This document shows positions 21,717-34,516 of a stretch of 64,000 nt of DNA, piece by piece. The DNA comes from Gadus chalcogrammus (Eukaryota > Chordata > Actinopteri > Gadiformes > Gadidae): positions 15,179,657 to 15,243,656 of the forward strand of contig NC_079413.1 of the NCBI RefSeq assembly GCF_026213295.1, written 5' to 3'. The number at the start of each line of letters is the position of its first letter. Position 1 is the first letter of the stretch. The notes under the pieces were generated by a model. The model was not told the origin of the DNA. It did no database searches and was given only the letters and a program-made list of their open reading frames with translations. A program made the position numbers and the translations under genes.

Positions 21717-22100
21717 ACTGTGTGGTATGCTGGCTGCACAGTGGCTGACAGAAAAAGGCTGCTGAGGGTGATAAGATCAGCTGAAAAAACGATTGGCCCT
21801 CCTGACATCGCCAGCTCTCGATGTATCTCAAGAACAAGAAAGATCATCCGTGACCACCTCCATCCCGGCCACCACCTGCTCAGCCTACTGCCCTCTGGTA
21901 GGAGGTACAGGAGCCTGAAGAGCAGAACCAACAGACCGAACAACAGCTTTGTTCCTTGCGCAATCAGGACACACACACAATAAAACATAAAACGTTAAAC
22001 AGAAACACATATATAATGAATAACGGAAGAAGAGGAGATGTGACCCGGCCCGGAGGAAGCCCGGGGCCCCCGTCTGGAGCCAGGCCTAGACGGAGGGCTT

Positions 22101-22130
22101 GATGGCGAGCGCCACCAGGCGCTCGCCATC
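22101..22130. other. Axis of the giant palindrome
   Basis: A perfect 13-bp stem (22101-22113 against 22118-22130, beginning GATGGCGAGCGCC) is separated by the 4-nt spacer ACCA. Pairing then continues outward through the whole 22-kb arms with a single mismatch just outside the stem (22100/22131). The axis lies in a GC-rich 75-bp stretch (about 22041-22113) unlike the AT-rich flanks, which looks like a fragment of a dispersed repeat. There is essentially no loop, unlike many animal palindromes that keep a spacer of hundreds of bases or more. Confidence 0.95.
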
Positions 22131-22514
22131 GAGCCCTCCGTCTAGGCCTGGCTCCAGACGGGGGCCCCGGGCTTCCTCCGGGCCGGGTCACATCTCCTCT
22201 TCTTCCGTTATTCATTATATATGTGTTTCTGTTTAACGTTTTATGTTTTATTGTGTGTGTGTCCTGATTGCGCAAGGAACAAAGCTGTTGTTCGGTCTGT
22301 TGGTTCTGCTCTTCAGGCTCCTGTACCTCCTACCAGAGGGCAGTAGGCTGAGCAGGTGGTGGCCGGGATGGAGGTGGTCACGGATGATCTTTCTTGTTCT
22401 TGAGATACATCGAGAGCTGGCGATGTCAGGAGGGCCAATCGTTTTTTCAGCTGATCTTATCACCCTCAGCAGCCTTTTTCTGTCAGCCACTGTGCAGCCA
22501 GCATACCACACAGT

Positions 22515-23028
22515 AGAGTTGGCTCGGTGGCGAAGGAACAAATCTTTAAGACGAACGAACCAAACTTGTTCCTCTGTCTCGCTCGTCTCGTTCGTTTGTC
22601 TCACTGTGTGAGTGGTGAGGAGGGACCGACTGAGAGACGTCACGACTCAGGAGAGCCAGCCAATCGTATGCAGTTCTAGGACTGAGTCTAGGACGCTCTT
22701 GTTGAATTTTAGCCAATGAGAGACAGAAATCAACCGGTTTCTTGGGCAAAAAACAAATGGGCTTAGTGAGCGAGCTATCCATTATTCCCATTTGCCATCT
22801 GTTGCGTGGACGTATTTAAATGATACATTGTACATATTATAATTCGAAATTCGTCCCAGCCTTTATACCACATTTTTTGCAGCCTACCAGCTCTTGTTGT
22901 GAAGATTCGATTCACCGCTACCAGAAACTCGACTGAACAAACGAACAAACGATTCGCGAACGACTTCTCTTGGCGAACTGAACGACGTAAACTGAATCAC
23001 GGAAACTAATCACTAAATCCAACCCTAA
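22515..23028 (-). mobile_element. 514-bp hAT-like MITE in the L2 LINE (arm 2 mirror)
   Basis: Mirror of 21203-21716. Duplications at 22507-22514 and 23029-23036. Confidence 0.85.
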
Positions 23029-23285
23029 CACACAGTGATGGAGAAGGCCAGCACACTCTCGTTGGTGGAGCGGTAAAAGGTCACCAGCAGCTTCCCCCCC
23101 AGTTTGTTTCTCTAGAGTACCCTCAGGAAGTGGAGTCATTGATGGGCCTTCCTCACCACCTCGTGTTAGCTTACCAGGATATGTCCTCAGAGATGTGAGT
23201 TCTGAGGAACATGAAGGTGGAGACTCTCCACACAGTCACCATTTATGTCGAGAGGGGCGGGGTCAGCTCTGTGTCTCCTGAAATC

Positions 23286-23578
23286 CTATCCTGGCTAATG
23301 CCAGACCTCATCTCAATCTACATTGAGAAGAGGTCTGGGAACCATACATTAATTTTCTTGTTTTTGAGGCGTGGATTACGATTGCCCGGAGCCGTTTATT
23401 GGAATTCGATGAGGAAGAAGACGATGGTGTGTCACCTAGACGTCGTCATCAGCTTGCCGTCCCTCCCCGTTCTGTGATTGGTTCCCTATCACAGGCGAAA
23501 ATCGCATCCATGGAATCCAGGCTGCCTAGCAGCGTGAAATGAAATCAAGCGCAAGGCAGCATGGGTATACCCAAGCTA
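23286..23578 (-). mobile_element. hAT-like MITE in the L2 LINE (arm 2 mirror)
   Basis: Mirror of 20652-20945, one base shorter. Duplications at 23278-23285 and 23579-23586. Confidence 0.85.
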
Positions 23579-24638
23579 CTGAAATCCATTATAACCTCCT
23601 TTGTTTTTTTTGTGTTAAGGGTCAGGTTCTTTGCAGCACACCACTCCACCAGCCGCTGCACCTCATCCCTATAGGCCAACTCGTCTCTTCCTTCAGTCGT
23701 ATCATCCGCGAATTTGACTATTGTGTTGGTGGGGTGGGTGGGAGTACAGTCATGTGTGTAGATGGCACAGAGGAGTGGGCTCAGCATGCAGCCTTGAGTA
23801 GAGAACCCATACTGAGCATGAGGTTGGAGGACCTGGGGGTGCCCATTTTAACAGACTGCGGTCGAATTGTAAGAAAATCTTTTATCCAGGCACAGGTGGC
23901 GGGGGGTGGAAGTCCAGGGCAGCCAGCTTGCTCACAAGGATGTCAGGGATAAGGGTTTTAAAGGCTGAGCTGTAGTCGACGAAGAGCATCCTTACGGAGG
24001 TCCCCGGTTGTTCGTGGTGGCTGAGTGCGATGTGGAGGGCTGTGGAGATGGCACCATCAGTTGATCGGTTTGCTTTGTATGCAAATTGGAAGGGGTCAAA
24101 GGTTGAAGGGAGGCATTCTTTGATGTGATGAGTCATAAGCCTCATCCTTTTGACCTTTGTTTTGAAGGCAGCGTTTCGGGCTCTCAGGAGTGACTGGACT
24201 TCACTTGTCATCCGGGGCTTTCGGGTTGGATAGACTTTGATGTTCTTATCAACCGTCACATTGTCAGTGCAGTATTTGATGCATGACAATACGGTGTCCG
24301 TGAAGCCCTGTAGATCCTGTTGTTCAAGGATACTCCAATCTGTGTGACCGAAGCAGTCCTGCAGTTGGGAGAGTGCACCCTCCGGCCAGGTTTTTACAGT
24401 CTTGTGACCGGCTTGGTTTTCCTCCTAAGGGGAGTGTATGCTGGGATGAGGAGCAGTGAAAGATGGTCAGACAGGCCTAGATGTGGGAGGGGGACTGCTC
24501 TATAAGAATGTTTTATGTTAGAATAGACACGGTCCACTTGTGTGTTGTTTCCTCTGGTGGAGCCCCGTACATACTGTACACATCTGGCTAGGACTGTCTT
24601 TAGGCATGGTTGATTAAAATCCCCAGTGATGATAACCT

Positions 24639-25774
24639 TCACTTTTTCCTGGTTGACTGAGACACCACTGCTGTCCACCATGTGCCCAAGAAACCTCACA
24701 GACTTCCGAAGAAAGTGGCACTGTGCCAACTTCAGGTTGTTGGTTCTGAAACGTGAGAAGACCAGTCGTTTCAGGGCTTCCTCCTCAGATGGAGCAAAGA
24801 CACATTGAGGTCATCCAGATAACAGAGGAGACTGGAGAAGTTCAAGTCACCAAAGACACTGATCATCATCCGCATAAAGGATGCGGGACTGTTGCACAGG
24901 CCTTGGGGAAGCCTGTTGTACTCGTACAGGCCCAAGGGTATCGTAAAGGCCGTGTACCGCCTGTAAGACTCATGGAGGGGGATGTTGTAAAACCCCGAAG
25001 TGAGATCCATGGTGTTGAAAAAGGTGTTTCCACCAAGGGCAGCAAGGTAGCCGGCTTGGTGGGGCAGCGGGTGGGAATCCTTGAGGGTCTTGGCATTAAG
25101 CCAGTGAAAGCCAGTGCAGATCCTCAAGTCTCCTGGCTTCTTCAAGACCAGGACCAGCGGCGAAGCATATTTACTGACAGACTTACTGATGATACCTTTT
25201 AACCTCATCTCAGGCAGCAACTTTCTCAGTTTATGATAGTGAGCTGGAGGGACACGCCGATAGGGTAGCCGGAAGGGGCGATCATCAGTAAGGTGAATCC
25301 GATGTACAAACTCCTCCGCCTCCCTACAGTCCAGTTTGTCCTTGGAGAAGACATCCTGATAGGTGATCACAAGGTCAGCCAGCCGTTGTTTCCATTCATC
25401 GGCACCTTCACAGCCTTCAAGGTTGACATCTGCCAATCCACAGTCCTTAAGCCGCTGAAAGGGGGCAGAGGAGGCCTCTGAGTTGGAGACAGGATAAGCT
25501 GCCTGAAAAGCCTGTGGCCGACACACATCCTTGGAGGTAGGAAGGTCCTCCACAGCGACACAGGGAAAGACATCTGCCACTCTTGCATTGCGGCGCAGAG
25601 TCACAGGTCTCTTAGTTGGTTGAGGATCTTCATCGAGACCCAGCGATCTCCCCAAATGGGTGCCACAACCCGTCCGACGATGATGCCTCTAGGGGCGGAA
25701 CGGGAAGAGGTGGGCTCTACGATGACAGTGCTCCCAGGTGACAAAGGAGCACTACTTGGCAACTTCGCCCACAC
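24639..25774 (-). pseudogene. Ty3/gypsy pol fragment (arm 2 mirror)
   Basis: Mirror of 18454-19590. A C3 run in arm 1 (18609) is C2 here, which shifts the frame near the 5' end, so the continuous frame starts later than in arm 1. The later frameshift after YLDD is shared. Confidence 0.85.
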
Positions 25775-26672
25775 TAGATACTCAATAGAGGGCGCTAGGG
25801 CGCCGCCCCTCCGTGAAATATTGAGTTGAATATATCTGCCAACTATTAATAAACTATTATCATTACGAAATAAATCAACAAAAATACATAGTGTTTATCG
25901 TCGTTTAATTGTGCGATATACTTGTCACTGCCAGCAACCATTTAAATGCGACTGAACGTCAATGATTTGGGATAGGCTAGTTATTGGTCATTCGAAATAA
26001 AGCCCTCCTCCAAGTCAGGGGCGCCGGCCACGTTGAAGTCAATGTAAGCTCTCTAACTTTTTGCTGTCTATCAAGCAGAGACAGCTTTACATTGGCGCAA
26101 GAAAATTCCCCCTCGGGTCACACCAGTGTGCGCCCCAGGCCAATGGTATCGCTTTTCTTTTTGTTATCACCACATGATTGGACAATTCAGCGAATCAATC
26201 AAATAGGCTACCTCCCTCAGCAGCATTCGCGCACCACAACTACATACAGAGAAGAGATCACTAGCAGAGAGTTGCAAGCACTTTCCATCCTTTTCACTGG
26301 AGGAATTGGACTCCCCAAGCAATGTAATATTTAAAAGGAGCAAGTAAGTTAGATATTAATTAAAGTCTTGTAGCATATAAACATAATGAAGCAACTGTCC
26401 CATATTTCTAACTGCATTTAAAGTAGACATTGAGACTCACAAAAAATGGACGCTATAGGACATTGATCATGATTTGTCTCAATATCAGAATAACAACCAT
26501 GGGTCAAATAACAATGGCTCGTGGAATGGCCATGAAGTAGGTCTATATATGCAGTGTAAGCTTGTCCAGGCCCTGCAAATCAGGATGTAGGCTATGAATC
26601 TGAATGAAAAGTAGGGGGGGGTGGGGAACCTCAGACCCCCTGTCTATTACTGTGCCCCACCAACATTTTTGA

Positions 26673-27406
26673 TCACCAGCCGACTCCTGTGATGTAGACA
26701 GAGTCAATGTTCTCTTTTTGCTGGTTAAACAGCATGTCTACATGTGCCATGATCTTATGAAAAAAAAACCTCAAAACTTCATCTTCCAGCCTCCTCTCAA
26801 AACCCCCAGCCTCTCTCACAGTTGTTGCATCAAATTCACCATTCTCTCTGATGGTCCGAAAACACTTCAGGAGGTCGTCCTTGTGCTCAAAAATGGTGTT
26901 AACAGCACGACTGTGAAAGTTCCACCTTGTTGATGAAGCTCTAGGAAGTCTGTGTGCCACGACTTTATCAAGCACAGCGGTTCGCTTGGATGACCTGGGG
27001 AAAAACGAAGCAAAACCACCCAGATCTGAAAAAAAGCACAGACCTTGGTGATGTTGGATGTTGCCTGCTGCATTATCAGGTTGAGCTGATGAGCATAACA
27101 GTGTACGTAGTGGGCACTTCCGTACACGTCATTAACTTTGCGCTGCACTCCACCTGTGGCTCCTCTCATCACAGCAGCTCCATCATAGCGGGCGATTAAT
27201 TTCCCCCGTTGTCCCTCAGGAAGAAAAGTGTTCAGCCTTTCCAACACCGCGGTGGCGACTGTGTCAGCGGTCGAGTTTGGAAGCTGGATGAACTCATAAA
27301 AACGCTCTTGGACTTTATTCAGGCTGTCAATGTAACGTAGCACAAGCACCAGCTGACAGTGAGTGGCAGTGTCTGTTGTTTCATCTGCCTGAATAGCCAG
27401 ATAATC
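26673..27406 (-). pseudogene. hAT/ZMYM1-like protein, central part (arm 2 mirror)
   Basis: Mirror of 16817-17554 but more damaged. A T-run one base shorter than in arm 1 causes a frameshift after KVCAFF, and arm 1 AAGT is replaced by G before TATGATGG (in frame, three bases fewer). These differences are the best coding-level markers for telling the arms apart. Confidence 0.85.
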
Positions 27407-28257
27407 CAATATCATCCGACTGCAGAAACAAATGGGCGTTCCCGTGTGGTGGGCGTTCCCGTTTACGCAGACTAGAACGCCCCCCCCGGCGTTCTCGTGT
27501 GGTGGGCGTTCTCGTTTACGCAGGCTTCTTCTTCTTCGTCTATCTAGTAGTATGGGCAGCATAGAACTGACGTTAGCGCCGCCTTTTTCTTCGATCTCGT
27601 AGTACGGGTACCTTAGCCAGCTAAGCCTACAGAATTTTAGCTTACATTTATGCGTCGGATCTCAGCCCAAACTTTGCATCAAACTTGATATTACAACACG
27701 ATCATTTAAGGGAGGTTCCATGATTGCTAAATCTAATGAGAATGTTTGGGTTGTGCAGTATGCCTACATGTTCATTATCTTCTGGGTTACTTAGTATAGG
27801 TAGGGTATTAGGTATAAGTGAGATGTTTGATACAGTTGTTTAAGAATATGCCCAAATTAACTAATGAATAGATTAAAATAACACTTGGGACATTATGAAG
27901 TTCAAATCCAGTTACCAGACACTATGAAGGCATTTGACTCCACTTACTTTTCCCAATGATTTTTTTTTTCAATAAAGACAAAATACAGTAATTGTTCTGT
28001 AACAATTAACCTTACAACATACATCGTAGGCACAAATGTATGTTATACATCATAGGCACAAATGTATCCATCGTATAGCATCTGTCACAAAAACAAAAAG
28101 AAAGGAGTAATAAAATACCAGCATTTCTGGGAAGATACATTTACTATAGTAGTATGTACATTTACAAATGAAAGGGATTGCAAAACAAGACGTCCCAAAT
28201 AAAACAAAAAAGGAGTAATAAAAACATTATGCTAGGCAGACATCTTTTATGACATAC

Positions 28258-29283
28258 CTGCCATATGCAACGTGCCTCAGTACCAGGCGTGCGCTTGGCC
28301 AATTCCTCTTTTTTGAGAAGCCTTTGAGGCGTAGCGCAAGGCCACTGCCACAGCCTGCATTGTTGTAAATCTTTCTAACTGTTATGTATATGAGATTGTC
28401 TTTATTAAGCTTAAGGTCCCCTGCCAAACTGTCATTATATATATGGGAGGGTGGAAAGGCTTGACTAGTTCTCGGAACGTGTTTGAAACCCTGTTGAACA
28501 CGCCAAGCATCGCCATGTCCAGTCTCACCGTGGCCTCCACAGGGTTCAGTGGGCCATCTAAGGGTTGAGGTGAAAAAGAGTGCGATGGGCCTTCTGCTGG
28601 CTGGGAATGAGGTTGGCCTTCTGCTGGCTGGGAGTGAGGTTGGTCTTCTGCTGGCTGGGAGTGAGGTTGGCCTTCAGATGGCTGGGAGTGTGGTTGGCCT
28701 TCTGCTGGCTGGGAGTGTGGTTGGTCTTCTGCTGGCTGGGAGTGAGGTTGGCCTTCTGCCGGCTGGGAGTGAGGTTGGCCTTCTGCTGGCTGGGAGTGTG
28801 GTTGGCCTTCTGCTGGCTGGGAGTGAGGTTGGCCTTCTGCTGGCTGCGAGTGAGGTTGGCCTTCTGCTGGCTGGGAGTGAGGTTGGCCTTTAGATGGCTT
28901 AGGGTGGCAGGTAATGAGGTGTTTAAGCAGTTGTATTTTCCTTGAAAAGAGTAGACCACACGCAGAGCAGTGGTAATGGGAGTCATTTCTGCATCCCCAA
29001 TTGCAGGTATACATCACATACTCTGAAAGGAAGTTAAAAAACACACCAGGTTTTAATAACTAAAGTCAACACAAGGTTATTAATCTTCACCAATGAATCA
29101 GCAAGCAGTAAACATACCTCCATGCTGTACCACTGTTTTTAGATGAGACTGCAAATGTGTCTCCACTTTTGAGTAATCACCCTTATAAAGCGGGCAAAAG
29201 GAGCAGTGAAGAAGTTGGCATCCTTGCTCTGAACAGTTTGTGGCCTGGGGCTTGTGGCCGCTGGGCAAAATTGACAAGTGTAG
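28258..29283 (-). CDS. Zinc-finger protein of a repeat-borne family (arm 2 mirror)
   Basis: Mirror of 14940-15965, with the same C2H2 motif, the same 11 nonapeptide repeats and the same AT-tract frame problem at its 3' part. Confidence 0.55.
28592..28888 (-). repeat. 27-bp coding minisatellite, 11 units (arm 2 mirror)
   Basis: Mirror of 15335-15631 with the same unit order. Confidence 0.95.
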
Positions 29284-30315
29284 CTATAGAGAGACATATG
29301 GAGAACATTAACCAAGCTCAATTCTCCTCACCCTCCTAGCCCTAGCTCTTACCTACTGCGTCACCATAACGAAGCAGCGTGGCTCCTATGTCAGGTCTCT
29401 TACATGCAGTGCGTATACATGCAGAGTCATACTCGGGTAAAATAATAAGACCTCAACAGGACTGGAAAAAAAATGCATGTAAACACCATTAACCGATCTA
29501 CTTCGCATAAAAACCGGCACAAAAACAGACAAGCGAAATCGGATAACAACACCTACAACCACCTACCCATAACTTGTTCATAGTCGGGTTTCTACCTAAT
29601 ATACCAGCATCATATCGCATATCGGAGTAGCCTACACACATGAGCCGGAAGTAGAAGGAGACTGTAGTCGTGTTGTTGTCGCCATAGACTGTAAATAATT
29701 CTTATTTCTTCATAAATATTAATATTTATAATTTCTTTATATGTTTTATGGTTGTCGCCGTCGGAAAACGAGAAACGGCGATTTATTTAAAAATGTAGTG
29801 CAGAAGATGGAGGAAGCCGGTGTCATGCCAATGTAGTTTCCCCCTATAAAGTGCATCATCATCTACACGCATTCAGTACACACTACGCTTCGATGGGTGA
29901 ATTAAAAGTACATGTTTTCCTAAACGTTGGTCATTTACGAGGTAATAAAGTAGTAACTTCGGGCACATCTGTCATCTGTTTTTCAGAGTGTTAACGATCT
30001 TTATTCATTCATTGCGCCGCGACCGAACTGATGGGGATATTCTCTGATATGCCATAATTGTAAACGTACTAGTACGTTTACATGCACAGTTTAATCCGAT
30101 GCGTGTGTCACCACAACAAAGCAGCGTGGCCGCGATTTCATGCCTCTTACCATACCAGCTGACACGTTAACATCCAACTTAACAATTTAGGACTATGGTT
30201 TGTTAACCTCCCAGTAAAATAACCGACAAAGCCTTCGCTGCAAACTTTACCCTCTATCTACAAACCGTCTAAAACGTTGCTGATTTCTGGCTAGTATATG
30301 CTACGTTTATGGACG

Positions 30316-30454
<139 letters not shown>

Positions 30455-30591
30455 TTAATAATCCCAGAGAGAAATTATTTTTGTCACGAACTCCAGATAT
30501 ACATACACAAATAAATAAATATTAAGAATAAAATATAATATAAAATATAACATATATATATCCATATATATACATATACATACACACACAC

Positions 30592-30622
<31 letters not shown>

Positions 30623-30781
30623 CATACAACATAAATACACATGCATACACAAAAGATAAAAGATACAACCTAAGAAAAACAAAATATACAAATAACAAAT
30701 TTAAGGACAATATAAATATATATACAACACCATATATACATACATATATATACATATACACGCATACATACATATATGCAT

Positions 30782-30826
<45 letters not shown>

Positions 30827-30919
30827 CACATACACATACATACACAAAAGACAGCACTGTACAAAAATAATTGTACAGTATTGTGCAAAAGGTGCAAGAA
30901 TTATAGTCCTTGTTTGAGG

Positions 30920-33900
30920 TCAGAGATTACAGAGAGGGACGGTGTCTGACATTCTAAGGGAGGCGTTGTAAAGTTTAATGGCCACAGGCAGGAAAGATTT
31001 CCTGTGGCGCTCTGTGGTGCATCTGGGTGAGAGGAATCTCCTGCTGAAGGTGCTCCTCTGCAGGGCCAGTGTGTCGTAGAGAGGGTGTGAGACATTGTCC
31101 AAGATGGACTGAAGCCTGGACAGCATCCTCCTCTCTGCCACGGTCGTCAGGGTGTCCAGTTCCTCCCCCACAACATCACCGGCCCTCCTAATCAGTCTTT
31201 CAAGTCTGTTGGTGTCTGCAACCCTCATCCCACTGCCCCAGCACGTGACAGCGAAGAATATTGCACTGGCTACAACAGACTCATAAAACATCCTCAGCAT
31301 CGTCCGGCAGAAGTTAAAGGACCTCAGCCTCCTGAGGCAAAAGAGTCGGCTTTGGCCTTTTTTGTAGACAGCCTCGGCGTTTCTAGTCCAGTCCAACTTG
31401 TTATTAAAGTTCACCCCCAGGTACTTGTATTCCTCAACAGTGTCCACTGGGACCCCCTGTATGGAAACAGGGGTCACAGCTGCTGTTTTCTCCCTCCTCA
31501 GATCCACAATGAGCTCCTTCATCTTTGTCACGTTGAGTTGCAGGTGATTCAGCTCACTCCAAGTGACAAAGTTGTCCACAACAGTCTGTATTCACGGTCA
31601 TCCCCCTTTTCAATGCAGCCAACTATTGATGAGTCATCAGAAAACTTCTGAAGGTGGCAGGACTCAGTGCAATAGTTAAAGTCTGAGGTGAAAAGGGTGA
31701 AGAGGAAGGGAGAGAGGACAGTCCCCTGTGGGGCCCCAGTGTTGCTGACCACCTTGTCAGACACACAGTTCTGTAGGCGTACGTACTGTGGTCTTCCCGT
31801 CAGGTAATCAACAATCCAGGACACGATGGGGGCCTCCACCTCCATCGCAGTCATCTTCTCACCCAGTAGAGCCGGACGGATGGTGTTGAAGGCACTGGAG
31901 AAGTCAAAGAACATGACTCTCACAGTGCTTGCCGGCTTGTTCAGATGAGTGTAGACTCTGTTCAGCAGGTAGATGATGCCGTCCTCAACTCCCAGGCGGG
32001 GCTGGTAGGCGAACTGTAGTGGATCAGTGAAGGGCCTGACCATAGGCCTTAGCTGCTCCAGGATGAGCCTCTCCAGGGTCTTCATGACGTAGGACGTCAG
32101 GGCCACCGGTCTGTAGTCCTGAGGGCCGTTGGGACACGGCTTCTTAGGTACAGGAACGAGGCAGGACGTCTTCCACAGCACGGGGACCCTCTGGAGGTGC
32201 AGGCTCAGGCTGAAGACCAGACTCAGTACTCCACACAGCTGATGCGCACAGGCTTTAAGCACCCTGGGCAACACACCATCGGGGCCTGCAGCTTTGCCGG
32301 AGTGGAGTCTTGTTAGCTGTCTTCTCACCAGGTCAGGCGTGAAGGACACTGTAGAGGTGACAGTTGGGGGAGGGGGGAGGTCCTCAGGTTGTAGAGGACA
32401 TGATGCAGAGCAGGGAGGAGGGGTGGAGTAGGTAGGAGTGAATTGAGGTGTCAAGGGGCAGACAAGAGGTCTGTAAGGAGAAGGAGCAGGGGGAGGTGGA
32501 GTGGCAGTAGGTGTTTGGCAGCCAGCAGAAGAGTCTTGTGGGGGAGGGGCCACAGTATCAAACCTATTGAAAAATAGGTTCAGTTCATTGGCCCGGTCCA
32601 CACAGCCCTCCAACCCCATGCCACCAGTCTTCTGGAACCCAGTGATGTTTCTCATACCACTCCACACATCCCTCGTGTTGTTTTGCTGGAGTTTATTCTC
32701 CAGCTTTCTCCTGTATCTGCCTTTTGCCTCCTTGATTGCAAGTTTGAGTACCACCTGTACTCTCCTCACCTCATCACGGTTGCCATCTCTGAACGCCCTC
32801 TTCTTTTCAATCAGGATGGCCTTAATGTCCTTGGTGATCCACGGCTTATTGTTGGCATAACAGGTAACAGTCCGAGCAGGGACATTGCAGTCCACACAGA
32901 AGTTGATATAGTCCGTGATGCACTCTGTAAGCCCATCAATGTCCTCCCCGTGGGGCTCACAGAGTGCAGGCCAGTCAGTCACCTCAAAGCAGCCCTGCAG
33001 TGCCTCATAAGCCTCCCCCGACCACCTCCTCACAGTCCTTGTGGTCGTAGGCTTCCTCTTCACCAGAGGCACATAGCAGGGTTTGAGGTGAACCAGGTTA
33101 TGATCTGACCTGCCCAGAAGGGGGAGAGAAGAGGAGATGTATGCATCCTTAATGTTAGCATACATCAGGTCCAGGGTCCTCTCCTCTCTGGTAGGACAGC
33201 TCACATATTGCTTGAAGGTCGGCAGAACTCTATCCAAGGTGACGTGGTTAAAGTCTCCCGAAATGATGATGAGGGCACTGGGGTGTTGAGTCTGGAGTTT
33301 GGAGATGGTGGTGTGGACGATGCTGCAGGCAGATGTTGGGTTTGCAGAGGGAGGGATGTACAGTACAACAATGATAACATGCGGGATCTCTCTAGGCAGA
33401 TGGTATGGACGAAGTCCAACGGCGAGCAGTTCAGCATCCGGGCTACAGAGCTGTTCTTTAATGGTGATGTGACCAGGATTGCACCAACTGCTGTTTACAA
33501 AAACGGCAACCCCCCCTCCTTTCCGCTTACCGCTCTCAATACAATCCCGGTCAGCTCGGATGGTGTGGAAGCCATCCACGGAGACTATCTGGTCCGTAAT
33601 GTCCCTGTGCAGCCATGTCTCAGTGAAACACATCAGGCTGCACTCCCGGTACTCCCGGTGGCTCCGCGTCAGCGCCGTCAGCTCGTCCATTTTGTTGCTA
33701 AGAGACCGCACATTTCCCATAACAACCGAGGGGAGACACAGCCTAAATCTTCTCCTATCCATAAGCCCTTCCCGTCTCGACCCTCCTCTCATCCCACGAC
33801 ATTGTTTCCCTCCTCTGCATCCCCGGTTAGCTTTCCTCCAGAGTTCAGGTGGGATATCAGCTGGTCTGTCCACTATGCTGGTCGGCATTAGCGCAAACAG

Positions 33901-33951
33901 CTGTTCCCCGGAGTAAACAAAGGCAGCTTGTTGCTGCGGCATAAAAAACAA
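30920..33951 (-). pseudogene. Rex1/Babar-like LINE ORF2 (arm 2 mirror)
   Basis: Mirror of 10275-13306. The 800-codon frame and the frameshift before the 219-codon C-terminal part are the same as in arm 1, so this lesion is not a difference in base-calling between the arms. Confidence 0.88.
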
Positions 33952-34470
33952 TCACTAAAAAAGCACTAAAACCCTCAAAAGCAGCCTCTTTAGAGAGGGT
34001 AGGACTCCACCGGGTTAGAAGTGAAACAAACAAGAATGAACAAAAGTAATAAAAGTTAAGAAAGTTAAAAAAAAGCGAACTCAAAGGCTGGAGCAACGTA
34101 ACCGGCAGCCTGCAGCTTTCGCGCACGCGCACGAACCCGAGATAGCATAGCATTTGCTGCTACCGAACCATGCTTGTCACGAGTATTTATGTCGGATTCG
34201 AATTCGGATACAACGATACCACAGCTAAATCAGTGATTTAAATGAGAATACTTCACAGCCAATGTTGTCAAATAAACAATATCATACTTACTGACATAAT
34301 CTCTCATCATTACCCTTTCGTTTTTCTGGAAACATACTACGAGGTAAAACCGCCAATAAAGGAAGGGTAGCATACCCAGTATGCCCTGCGAAACTCACCT
34401 CTTCGTGATTGAAACGCTACAGGAACGCCTGATGGACATTTTTGTGTCATGACGGGGACGCCTGATGGGC

Positions 34471-34494
34471 GGTTAGGGTTAGGGTTAGGGTTAG
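34471..34494 (-). repeat. Interstitial telomere-like array (arm 2 mirror)
   Basis: Four units of GGTTAG, mirror of 9731-9754. Confidence 0.9.
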
Positions 34495-34516
34495 ACCCTC
34501 GGGACCCTTAGACCCT

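Larger units (their letters stand above)
19594..21983 (+). mobile_element. L2-like LINE, internally deleted and twice interrupted (arm 1)
   Basis: The frame starts inside the endonuclease (ITGDFNQPCLKTVL, LGLSDHLSLLLIP). An internal deletion joins AAFKTK to an RT part (FDPFQFAYKANRSTDGAIST, LFVDYSSAF). It resumes with KFADDT, where FADD is the RT catalytic box, and EVIMDF. After a 294-bp MITE it continues FMFLRTHISED, and after a 514-bp MITE as WYAGCTVADRKRLLRVI and LLSLLPSGRRYRSLKSRTNR, to a stop at 21983. These are standard L2-clade landmarks in fish. Frameshifts and stops are present, so it is dead. Its 5' end is fused in frame to the gypsy fragment. Confidence 0.85.
22248..24635 (-). mobile_element. 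L2-like LINE (arm 2 mirror)
   Basis: Mirror of 19594-21983. Two homopolymer shortenings relative to arm 1 (partners of 19826 and 20803) shorten the visible ORFs. Confidence 0.85.

Noticed and set aside
18454..21983. A complete retrovirus-like element
   Set aside because: Only an RT-region fragment of gypsy type is present, with no LTRs, gag, integrase or envelope; the rest is an L2 LINE.
22041..22190. Ribosomal DNA at the palindrome axis
   Set aside because: GC-rich, but it shows no rRNA core sequence I recognise and is only about 75 bp before it folds back; more likely a dispersed repeat fragment.
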